Source of the DNA: Bosea sp. PAMC 26642
Lineage (GTDB): Bacteria > Pseudomonadota > Alphaproteobacteria > Rhizobiales > Beijerinckiaceae
DNA length: 64,000 bases
Assembly (NCBI RefSeq): GCF_001562255.1
Contig: NZ_CP014301.1
Span: 4,495,501 to 4,559,500, forward strand
Direction of reading: 5' to 3'
A model generated the notes under the pieces. The model did no database searches and was not told the DNA's origin. It saw only the letters and a list, made by a program, of their open reading frames with translations. Of this stretch, positions 1 through 7,303 are shown piece after piece. Position 1 is the first letter of the stretch. Every line of letters starts with the position of its first letter. Made by a program: the position numbers and the translations under genes.

Positions 1-363
1 GAGGTCAAGGTCGTGCGCTGCATTCGCGGCAGCCTCTGGGATGTCATCGTCGATCTGCGCCCGCAATCGCCCAGCTTCGGCAAATGGTTCGGTGCCGAGC
101 TCAACGCCGAGAACCGCACCATGATGTATGTCCCGCGCGGTTTCGCGCATGGCTTCATCACGCTAAGCGACGATGCCGAGGCGCTCTACCTCGTCAGCGA
201 CACCTACGACCCGAAGTCGGAGCGCGGTATGCGCTATGACGATCCCTGGCACGGCATCGTCTGGCCGCGCGAGCCGGTCGAGGTGTCGGACAAGGACCGT
301 AACTGGCCCCTGTTCGACAAGGACTTCCACGGCATCGACCTGATCGGAAAGGCTTTCGCATGA
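1..363 (+). CDS. rfbC: dTDP-4-dehydrorhamnose 3,5-epimerase-like protein (5' truncated by window)
   Basis: The last 120 residues of a cupin-fold epimerase of the RfbC/RmlC family; the reading frame is already open at base 1, so the N-terminus lies outside. Family motifs are visible: RGSLWDVIVDLR, then YVPRGFAHGF with the cupin His, then E-x-x-Y-L-V-S and the DDP-W-H-G-I-x-WP tail. Members epimerise C3 and C5 of 4-keto-6-deoxyhexoses in dTDP-rhamnose synthesis; cluster-specific relatives act on other nucleotide sugars, so the exact substrate is open. Its stop overlaps the next start by 4 nt (ATGA), indicating one transcript with the SAF-domain oxidoreductase and a role in making a surface-glycan sugar. 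Confidence 0.85.
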   Translation, partial: EVKVVRCIRGSLWDVIVDLRPQSPSFGKWFGAELNAENRTMMYVPRGFAHGFITLSDDAEALYLVSDTYDPKSERGMRYDDPWHGIVWPREPVEVSDKDRNWPLFDKDFHGIDLIGKAFA

Positions 364-1649
364 TTATCGTCGATACCAAGCTGGCCGAGCGCGCCAAGGC
401 CGGCCGGCCGGTCAATGTCGCGATGTTCGGCGCCGGCTTCATGGCGCAAGGCATCGCCAACCAGATTGTCAATTCCGTGCCGGGATTGCGGCTCGTCGCC
501 ATCTGCAACCGCAATGTCGAGCGGGCCCGCTTCGCCTATGAGAACGCCGGCGTTGCCGGGATCAAGCAGATCGCCAGCGGCACCGAACTCGATGCCTGCA
601 TCGCGGAGGGTACCTACGCGATCACCGACGATCCGGCGGTGCTCACCGACTCGAAGATCGTCGAATGCGTCATCGATGCGACAGGAGCAATCGAATACGG
701 CGCGGTCGTCACCCTGGCGGCCATCGCGGCCGGCAAGCACATCGTCTCGATGAACGCCGAACTCGACGGCACCGTCGGCTCGATCCTGCGCCGGAAGGCC
801 GAGGCCGCCGGCATCATCCTGACCGGCAGCGACGGCGACCAGCCCGGCGTCGAGATGAATCTCTTTCGCTTCGTCAAGTCGATCGGCCTGACGCCGCTCG
901 TCTGCGGCAACGTAAAGGGCCTGCAGGACCCCTACCGGAACCCGACGACCCAGAAGGGTTTTGCCGAAAAATGGGGGCAGAACCCCTACATGGTCACAAG
1001 CTTCGCCGACGGCACGAAGATCAATTTCGAGCAGGCGATCGTGGCCAACGCCACCGGCATGACTATTGCCAAGCGCGGCATGGTCGGTCTTGACCATCTC
1101 GGCCATGTCGACGAACTGACGAAGATGTACGATGTCGAGCAGTTGCGCAGTCTCGGCGGCGTCGTCGACTATGTCGTCGGCTCCAAGCCGGGTCCGGGCG
1201 TCTATGTGCTCGCCACCCATGACGATCCCAAGCAGCGCCACTACCTCAACCTCTACAAGCTTGGCGAGGGGCCGCTCTACTCGTTCTATACGCCTTACCA
1301 TCTCTGCCATTTCGAGGTGCCGCTTTCGGTCGCCCGCGTCGTGCTCTGCGGCGATGCGGTTCTCCAGCCGATTTCCGAGCCCCTGGTCGACGTCGTCGCG
1401 ACGGCGAAGATCGACCTCGTCGCTGGCGGCGAGATCGATGGCATCGGCGGCTACCAGACCTATGGTCAGTGCGAGACCTACAAGATCTCGTCGGCGGAAA
1501 AGTTGCTGCCGATGGGCATCGCCGAGGGCTGCAAGCTGGTGCGCGACGTCAAGAAGGATCAGGTCCTGACCTATGCCGATGTCGAGCTGCCGCCAGGTCG
1601 CGTGATCGATGCGCTGCGCAGCAAGCAGAACCAGGCTTTCCCGGTTTGA
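360..1649 (+). CDS. NAD(P)-dependent oxidoreductase with C-terminal SAF domain (homoserine dehydrogenase-like)
   Basis: 429 aa. The N-terminus carries a Rossmann nucleotide-binding motif (GAGFMAQGIANQ, about residues 22-33) followed by a homoserine-dehydrogenase-like fold; the last ~70 residues (from about YKISSAEKLLPMG, then LTYADVELPPG) match the SAF domain found in sialic-acid/antifreeze-like enzymes. Such proteins recur in polysaccharide gene clusters, where they are thought to oxidise or reduce a sugar-related intermediate; the substrate is unknown. The start overlaps the upstream epimerase stop by 4 nt, so the two are co-translated. It is the last gene of its operon, followed by a perfect hairpin terminator. 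It is not expected to be the housekeeping Hom protein, because it lacks the ACT domain and sits in a glycan locus. Confidence 0.72.
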   Translation: MIIVDTKLAERAKAGRPVNVAMFGAGFMAQGIANQIVNSVPGLRLVAICNRNVERARFAYENAGVAGIKQIASGTELDACIAEGTYAITDDPAVLTDSKIVECVIDATGAIEYGAVVTLAAIAAGKHIVSMNAELDGTVGSILRRKAEAAGIILTGSDGDQPGVEMNLFRFVKSIGLTPLVCGNVKGLQDPYRNPTTQKGFAEKWGQNPYMVTSFADGTKINFEQAIVANATGMTIAKRGMVGLDHLGHVDELTKMYDVEQLRSLGGVVDYVVGSKPGPGVYVLATHDDPKQRHYLNLYKLGEGPLYSFYTPYHLCHFEVPLSVARVVLCGDAVLQPISEPLVDVVATAKIDLVAGGEIDGIGGYQTYGQCETYKISSAEKLLPMGIAEGCKLVRDVKKDQVLTYADVELPPGRVIDALRSKQNQAFPV

Positions 1650-1685
1650 GCGGGCGCTGAATTCGCCTCTGCCTCGGCCGAAGTG

Positions 1686-1732
1686 AAAATAAGGCCCCGG
1701 ATCGTATCTAGATCCGGGGCCTTATTTTTTTT
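1686..1732 (+). terminator. Intrinsic terminator, possibly bidirectional
   Basis: A perfect 18-bp inverted repeat (1686-1703 with 1711-1728), loop of 7 nt, running into eight T residues at 1725-1732. It lies 36 nt after the SAF-domain oxidoreductase stop. The convergent minus-strand glycosyltransferase gene ends at 1784, so the same hairpin can end that transcript, although the A tract that would supply U residues on that strand is only four bases. Confidence 0.93.
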
Positions 1733-1783
1733 AGCTGGAGAACAGGACGCTTGGCGACGAGTTGGCGAGCCTGGTCTCGATCG

Positions 1784-2722
1784 TCACAGCAGCTTGCTGT
1801 CGACCAGTTCCAGGATTCCTGGGTTTTCCGTCTCGTCGAATTTCCGAGCGAAATAACAACCGCTCTCACGCAGCATCTCGATGTCGTCGCCGCCGAACGT
1901 TTTCGGGCGGCCATGCTCGCTGTTCATGAAGTCGAAATAGCGCAGTTCGGTTGGGGAAATGTTCAAGCGCTTGTCATTGACCAGAACGCTCTGGATGAAC
2001 GCTTCCTCGGGCGCGATCAGGTCCCGGAAATAGGCGGTGATATCGGGCCGTTCGTCGACGAAGTCCAGCAGCGCTTTGACGCAGCGGCGGTTGATCGTCA
2101 TCCAATAGCTGCCGCCGATCAAAGAGAAGTCTGGGCCGAACGGCGTCTTGTCAGGCTTGCGCCCCCAGCACAGACCGTAGCCCGATTCCAGCCTGTAATT
2201 GTCGGTCAGTTCCAGCAAGTGGCGCGGGATCTTGTAGATCATGCGCTCGGTTGGCGAGGTGAACGGCTTCAGTAGCGCATAGCGGAACAGATAGCGGTTC
2301 TTCACCTCGCGCGGCGGCCAGGACATCGGGCCGGACCGGGCCTGCACAGGGTCCAGCGCGTCGAAATGATAAAAGTGCGCGTCGTACTCGGTCTCGCCGA
2401 GCCTAGTTGCCAGCTCCGGCAGAGGTCGGATCGGATAGTCCTGACCGCTCAGGACGACGAGCCAGTCGAAGCCGGCCTCCGAGTTCTCGAGCCACCTCAT
2501 GGTGCTGATCAGCCCGTCGATGACCGTGAAACGCGCCCGCCCGCCAGGCGACGGGATGACGTGATCGACTCCCACCATGGCGCGAAGAGCGGCCAGTTCA
2601 TCGGGGGGGCCGTTATGGCTCACCACGATGACATTGTCGGTCCGATCTCGCTTGAGAGCCGAAACCAGCTTCCGAATCTGATCAAGGGCTCTGAACGTCT
2701 GCAGGACGTAGGCAATCCGCAT
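1784..2722 (-). CDS. Core-2/I-branching enzyme-type glycosyltransferase
   Basis: 312 aa, without signal peptide or membrane segment. It starts MRIAYVLQTFR and contains LSGQDYPIRP (about residues 92-101) and a large open fold matching the Branch family (GT14-like beta-1,6-N-acetylglucosaminyltransferases). Bacterial members occur in exopolysaccharide and O-antigen clusters and transfer a sugar from a nucleotide donor to the growing repeat unit in the cytoplasm; donor and acceptor cannot be read from sequence. It is on the minus strand with a Wzz-like protein, a GH26-like protein and a Wzy-like protein upstream, all co-oriented, supporting a role in the same polymer. Confidence 0.78.
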   Translation of the reverse strand: MRIAYVLQTFRALDQIRKLVSALKRDRTDNVIVVSHNGPPDELAALRAMVGVDHVIPSPGGRARFTVIDGLISTMRWLENSEAGFDWLVVLSGQDYPIRPLPELATRLGETEYDAHFYHFDALDPVQARSGPMSWPPREVKNRYLFRYALLKPFTSPTERMIYKIPRHLLELTDNYRLESGYGLCWGRKPDKTPFGPDFSLIGGSYWMTINRRCVKALLDFVDERPDITAYFRDLIAPEEAFIQSVLVNDKRLNISPTELRYFDFMNSEHGRPKTFGGDDIEMLRESGCYFARKFDETENPGILELVDSKLL

Positions 2723-2781
2723 GGAGTTTCACTTTAAATCGCTCGTCGGTTGGGTCCGGCGGATGAATGCTGCGTGTCGAC

Positions 2782-3810
2782 TCAGGCCGTTCGCTTTGCG
2801 GGGCGAGGCTGCCGGGAGCCCGGGGAGAAGCCTCTCGCAAGCGCCGCCAGGAAGCCGATCGACAGACCGACTGCGAAGCCGACCGCGAGCGTCAGCAGCG
2901 ATTTCGGGTGGCTCTTGTCCAGGGGAGGATAGGCCTCGGAGACGATGCGTGCGTCGGGGAGGGCGAAGGTCTGGCCTTGGGATGTCTCAAGGAAGCGCTT
3001 CTGGAAGCTGTCGCTGATGACCCTGTAGGTCTGCGCGGTCGACTCGAGATCGCGCAATGCCACACGTCCGAGCGCATTCCCGGCGGTTTGCGCCTGCGTG
3101 TTCCTGAACTGGTCCAGTGCCGTCTCGGCCGCATGGGCTGCGGCGCGAAGCTCGATCGAGCGCTGGTTGAGCCATTGGCTGGTGCTTCTGATCAGTTCTT
3201 CGCGCTGGTTCAACTGATCGCTGAGATACGCCTTCGCGACGGCGTTCGCCGTATCGGCGGCAGTCTTCGGATCGGACGATTTGAAGCTGATTTCGATGAT
3301 GTAGGTCGAGGTGCTGCGCTTCACGTCGATGCGCGACTTGTACTCCTTGACGGCCGAGGCCGAGACGTCGCCGTCGGCGCCGGTCTCTTCAGTCGGGGTC
3401 TTCAGGAACGACCGTAAGAACGAGATCGGATTGAACTTGTCGGACTTGGCGAAATCCGGGTGCTCCGCGAGCTTCTGTTCCTTGATCACGGCGCGGGCAA
3501 TGCGCTCGGAGCGAAGGATTTCGGCCTGCGTTTCGACGTTCGCCGATTCGCTGTTCGCATCGCTGGCTCGAACCTGCTGGGACGGCAGCACATTCGTCTT
3601 GGTGTCGATCAGAATCGAGGTGACCGACGTATATTGCGGCACCGTCACCATGAGGTATGCAACAGCGAAGGCAACGGACATGAACACGCAAATGGCGATC
3701 AGCCGCCAGCGAGCGCGCATGATGGCGAAGACCTCATCGAAGTTGAGTTCGATGCCTTCGCCCTGCTCCTCTCGCGCTTTTACTGGCTGTATCCCGCGCT
3801 GGTGTATCAA
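2782..3810 (-). CDS. Wzz/BexC-type polysaccharide chain-length determinant, kinase-less
   Basis: 342 aa from a TTG start. TTG at 3810 is preferred because GGAGG lies at 3820-3816, 5 nt upstream; a longer frame from TTG 3822 would place that site inside the gene, and no upstream ATG exists. An N-terminal membrane helix follows a cytoplasmic stretch (MRARWRLIAICVF onward), then a periplasmic domain with coiled-coil character, the conserved PPLDKSHPK-like motif, and a second helix near the C-terminus (LAVGFAVGLSIGFLAAL). The protein sets polymer length in the inner membrane with a Wzy polymerase. It ends after the second helix: the tyrosine-kinase domain of BY-kinase-type copolymerases is absent and no separate kinase gene is nearby. 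Confidence 0.85.
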   Translation of the reverse strand: MIHQRGIQPVKAREEQGEGIELNFDEVFAIMRARWRLIAICVFMSVAFAVAYLMVTVPQYTSVTSILIDTKTNVLPSQQVRASDANSESANVETQAEILRSERIARAVIKEQKLAEHPDFAKSDKFNPISFLRSFLKTPTEETGADGDVSASAVKEYKSRIDVKRSTSTYIIEISFKSSDPKTAADTANAVAKAYLSDQLNQREELIRSTSQWLNQRSIELRAAAHAAETALDQFRNTQAQTAGNALGRVALRDLESTAQTYRVISDSFQKRFLETSQGQTFALPDARIVSEAYPPLDKSHPKSLLTLAVGFAVGLSIGFLAALARGFSPGSRQPRPAKRTA

Positions 3811-4293
3811 CAGAACCTCCAAAACAGCTTAGTGGCCCCTTTGGAGATATCCAGAAGGCCCGTCGTATCGTCCGTGGCGGCGCTGACGCGGAACGCCGTC
3901 GATCGAGAGCAATGATAGACCATCGTGCTGCGATAGCGAAGTTGCTTCGCTGCAACTGGTAAAGATGATCTGGTGATAAATCTGTCCGTCATCGCCAAGT
4001 TTTCGTCACAATTTGTTTACTTCGGGGACGTTTTTCTCCGCAGGCGATCTTCGCGGGGACATTGACCCAACGGTACGCTGCCACTTCGACCATTTCCGCG
4101 ACGAGCGCAACTGCAATGGATAAGACCGGCAACCGGCGGCGTGCCCAACAGGGGCATCTGAGCAACGCCTTATCGGCGTCGCTCTGCAAAGCGGGCTTGG
4201 CATGACAGGTTCACAGCACCGGTGCTTGCCATTGGATCCATGCTGAGCGCCACTTGGCGCGGCGAGAAGCCAGATTCCCGCCAGGGTGCGCTA
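3811..4293. other. Intergenic region upstream of the Wzz-like gene, no gene seen
   Basis: Nearly 500 bases without a convincing coding frame; short open frames here lack ribosome sites and family resemblance. The part at about 3960-4020 is noticeably AT-richer than its surroundings, which fits a promoter for the minus-strand chain-length gene. A perfect 12-bp palindrome AGCACCGGTGCT lies at 4215-4226 and could be a protein-binding site, though nothing else supports that. Confidence 0.4.
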
Positions 4294-4318
4294 CTGCGGG
4301 TCGGCTTGCGACCCGCAG
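4294..4318 (-). terminator. Hairpin just after the GH26-like gene
   Basis: A perfect 10-bp inverted repeat (4294-4303 with 4309-4318) with a 5-nt loop begins 7 nt past the stop of the minus-strand gene. It is GC-rich but not followed by a T run on that strand, so it may be a weak terminator or an RNA 3'-end stabiliser. Confidence 0.5.
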
Positions 4319-4325
4319 GCGCGGG

Positions 4326-5414
4326 CTACTTCACCCGCCAGGCATTCCTGAAGGCGATTGCGAGGTTTGGCTTCTCATCGGCGGGGTTCGACGGCGTCTG
4401 CCCTGCGATCGGCGACGCCAGCGAAATGCGGGTGTTGACCGGATTCCAGTCGGTTTCCGGAGTATCGCGCCAGCAATGCAAGGCGACCTGGTTGGCCACG
4501 ATCCATTCCGACATCAGCCTGACGAAGGTTTGCTGCGCATCGATCTGCTTTGGCGTGAGTGGACCCGACGTCGTGTCGATGCCGATTCCGTAATCGGGAA
4601 TGATCATGCCTTTCGAATGGCTCTTCGAGAACTCTGCGAGCCAGGCGAGGGAGTATGCCTGCATACCCTCCTTGGGCTCGACCCCGTGACCGATGACGGT
4701 CTTCTGGAAGAACTCCTCGGCAGCGACGTCGCTGGGGATGGCCTTGATCACGACTGACAGGCCGATAAAATCGACGGCGTCGTCGCCGGGATAGACCTTT
4801 TCGGGCGTGATGACCTGCTCGTCTCGCGCCGGGCTCCAGCAGATCCGGAACGACGGCGACACCTCTCTGAAGATCGTGGCGACACGCCGGAAAGCTGCAA
4901 TGTAGTCCTTGGCCGTGTCGGCTTTCGCCGCCCAGCTGACCCAGCTCGCATTCATGTCCCAGCCGAGTCGCACCACGGCGTCGTAGAACCCATTGATGCG
5001 CAAGGCGGTCGCGTTTTCCCGGAATATCGCATCGTACTTGCCTGAAGCGACGGCGGCCAACGGCGTTCCCGCGACTGTCAGCGGCTGGTTCCAGAGAAGC
5101 TTGCGCGGACTGCCGACCGTGACCTCACGCCACGTCCGGATCGAATGCGCCGGAGATGTCCTGGCGTCGACCCAGTCCCTGTCCGAGCCGTAGTCGGAGA
5201 TGAAGTCGACCGTGCGACCGATAATCTTTTCGAAATTCTTGACACTGGTTTCCGCGGTTGCGGGCGACAGTCCATAACCGGTATACACGCCGATAGCCGG
5301 ACGCGGCACATTGGCGGCGACCGCCGTGGCCGACGACAATTCGATCAGCGTGCTGGCTGGTGTGACGACCCCGGCCAGGAGCGACCGCAGAAACGTTTTC
5401 CGTGTGAGCGTCAT
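4326..5414 (-). CDS. GH26-like glycosyl hydrolase family protein, probably exported
   Basis: 362 aa. The N-terminus (LTRKTFLRSLLAGVV, ending near AVAAN) resembles a Tat or Sec signal peptide with a KT pair instead of RR. The body has the layout of GH26-type proteins found in exopolysaccharide clusters: GVYTGYG at the start, FISDYGSDRDW, GWDMNASW at about 151-158, and IIPDYGIG at about 271-278. In active relatives the last two motifs usually read GWEMN and PEWG or PEFG, carrying the acid/base and nucleophile Glu; here both are Asp (D153 and D274). The protein may trim or bind the polymer in the periplasm, or may have lost catalysis. It sits between the Wzz-like and Wzy-like genes on the same strand. 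Confidence 0.68.
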   Translation of the reverse strand: MTLTRKTFLRSLLAGVVTPASTLIELSSATAVAANVPRPAIGVYTGYGLSPATAETSVKNFEKIIGRTVDFISDYGSDRDWVDARTSPAHSIRTWREVTVGSPRKLLWNQPLTVAGTPLAAVASGKYDAIFRENATALRINGFYDAVVRLGWDMNASWVSWAAKADTAKDYIAAFRRVATIFREVSPSFRICWSPARDEQVITPEKVYPGDDAVDFIGLSVVIKAIPSDVAAEEFFQKTVIGHGVEPKEGMQAYSLAWLAEFSKSHSKGMIIPDYGIGIDTTSGPLTPKQIDAQQTFVRLMSEWIVANQVALHCWRDTPETDWNPVNTRISLASPIAGQTPSNPADEKPNLAIAFRNAWRVK

Positions 5415-5717
5415 GATGGCGTCCCTCGCAGACCGTGTTCCGTCGAGAACGATCGATCTTCCTCTGCCGCCTTCTTAGGCTGCATGAGTGGCGAATAGGC
5501 GCACATAATCAGTCGAATTCTAGTCGTTTATAAGTTGTTAGTTAATCACGGACATGGCCGCAGAGGTCGAATAGCTGGGCGCGATCGAAGATTTCGACCT
5601 GCAACGCTGGCGTGACAATTCGAAATCTGGCCGCACCTTCGACAGTCGATCCGCCCGGTGCGTCAGGGCGATATGTCGAAGGCTGGAGACAGCAGCGGCG
5701 GCTCGACCAGCATCGCT
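5415..5717. other. Intergenic region between GH26-like and Wzy-like genes
   Basis: 303 bases with no supportable gene. The segment around 5505-5545 is AT-rich (includes GTTTATAAGTTGTTAGTTAA) and could hold a promoter for the minus-strand GH26-like gene, but no clear -35/-10 pair with standard spacing is visible. Confidence 0.3.
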
Positions 5718-7145
5718 CTAGTTCGGGCGCAGCAGCCGCAGATGCGGCAGCCGTGGCAGATCGATCGTCGGCTCTTCGGCGCCGTCCATGACGGTCTTGG
5801 CCTTGTGGAACAGCAATACGACGATCAGGAACCAGGCGAAGATCGGATAACTGATCGGGCCGTTCAAAAGAGGTTCGGTCAGTCCGTAGACCATGAAGAA
5901 CGCAAAGAGAGACAGCTCTCTGCGGGCGCCGATCCGGATGCACAGGACGATCGTCGTCAGGATGCACCAGATGAACAGGCCGAAGCCGATGATGCCGGTG
6001 CTGAACAGGATTTCAAGATAGACATTATGGGCATGGGCCGCGGCCAGGAACAGATCCGGGTGGATCGGCAGGATATGCTGTGCCGAGGAAAAGCCCCATC
6101 CGATGATGGGAGAACGGTACCAAAGGTCGATGACCACCGGCCAGATCCGCGTCCGACCGGTCGCGCTGGTGATCTCCTCGCTATCGCCCGAACGCGAGAC
6201 CAGCGAAAAGATTTCCTCCTGGAAGAGGATGAGCAGGCACACGGCGACCATCAGGAAGGCGAGAGAAACGAGCAGCCGTTTGCCGAAATCCTTGGCTAAG
6301 ATGTAGTTCAGTCCGACGGATACGCCCAGCGCGATCACCGCCATGCGGTTGTTGCTGAGCACCATGCACAGCAGCATCGCCAAGGTTCCGCCGTAAAGGA
6401 CCAGCCGGGACGCCGATTTCTGCTTGGCGTAGAACGTCATCGCAAGGAACGCCCCGGTCGCTGCCGAGGAGCCCGCGCCGTTCGAGGAACCATAGATGCC
6501 CTGGAGCCGCGACGTCACGACGAACTCGTTGCCGTACCAGTCGCTCATGCGCCCGAAGGACGGGAAGAGGATGTAGACGACCAGCGAAACTACGGCCATC
6601 ACCATTCCCGACCAGACCACGATCTTGATCGTCTGCTCGGAGCCGAACTTGACGCAGCAATAGCACAGGAAGGTGAACCCCCCGATCAGCGAAACCGTCG
6701 AGGTCAGGGAGTGCGCCGGGGCCATCGAATACAAAGACGAGATGACCAGAAAGCCCAGAAACAGATACCAGTAGAACAATCCGTACAGATACAGCCTGTT
6801 GACGATCTGCTTGAAGGAAAACGCCGATATGGCCATCACGGCCATGATGGCCAAGAGCTTGAGCGCAACCTGAAAATCGATGCTCTTCTCGCCATATTCG
6901 CGATAGCGAAAATTGGCGCACAGGACGAAGATCAGGGCGACCGCCAGCACGGTACCGAAGCTCGTCTCGCCGAGAATACCCTTGTAGCCGGCATAGGTCA
7001 GGAACGGGACGACCATCGCCCCGAAGATGATCAGCCCTGCTTGGAGATCGAAAATCCCGATCGCGGTCGACAGCACGGCGACCGGCGCCAGCACGGCCAG
7101 CAGCAGTCCCAGATTATTGGCATCCGCGCTGCGAACGGTGTCCAT
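5718..7145 (-). CDS. O-antigen ligase/polymerase family membrane protein (Wzy/WaaL type)
   Basis: 475 aa with about ten to twelve hydrophobic segments across the protein and a large loop in the second half holding the Wzy_C signature: SATGRTRIWPVVIDLW, SPIIGWGFS, then HAHNVYLEILFSTGIIG. These inner-membrane enzymes polymerise repeat units or ligate glycan to a lipid carrier in the periplasm; ligase and polymerase cannot be told apart from sequence alone. With a chain-length protein in the same cluster, a polymerase is the more likely reading. No Wzx flippase or initiating glycosyltransferase is in the window, so those should lie left of it. Confidence 0.82.
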   Translation of the reverse strand: MDTVRSADANNLGLLLAVLAPVAVLSTAIGIFDLQAGLIIFGAMVVPFLTYAGYKGILGETSFGTVLAVALIFVLCANFRYREYGEKSIDFQVALKLLAIMAVMAISAFSFKQIVNRLYLYGLFYWYLFLGFLVISSLYSMAPAHSLTSTVSLIGGFTFLCYCCVKFGSEQTIKIVVWSGMVMAVVSLVVYILFPSFGRMSDWYGNEFVVTSRLQGIYGSSNGAGSSAATGAFLAMTFYAKQKSASRLVLYGGTLAMLLCMVLSNNRMAVIALGVSVGLNYILAKDFGKRLLVSLAFLMVAVCLLILFQEEIFSLVSRSGDSEEITSATGRTRIWPVVIDLWYRSPIIGWGFSSAQHILPIHPDLFLAAAHAHNVYLEILFSTGIIGFGLFIWCILTTIVLCIRIGARRELSLFAFFMVYGLTEPLLNGPISYPIFAWFLIVVLLFHKAKTVMDGAEEPTIDLPRLPHLRLLRPN

Positions 7146-7303
7146 ATCCTGCCAGCACCTGCTGAAAGAGCCACGTCTTGGGCATGAATGTCTGAAGGTG
7201 ACTTAACAGAGCCACCGTTTCCGAGGCAAGACAACTCGCCGAGAGCAGAAATCGGCCGGTATGGTTGCCGGAACGCGCGCGGCTTCCGGCACCGGCCATG
7301 CCG

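Noticed and set aside
4215..4226. 12-bp palindrome as an operator
   Set aside because: A single perfect palindrome of this length in GC-rich DNA is not enough evidence without a promoter or a second site.
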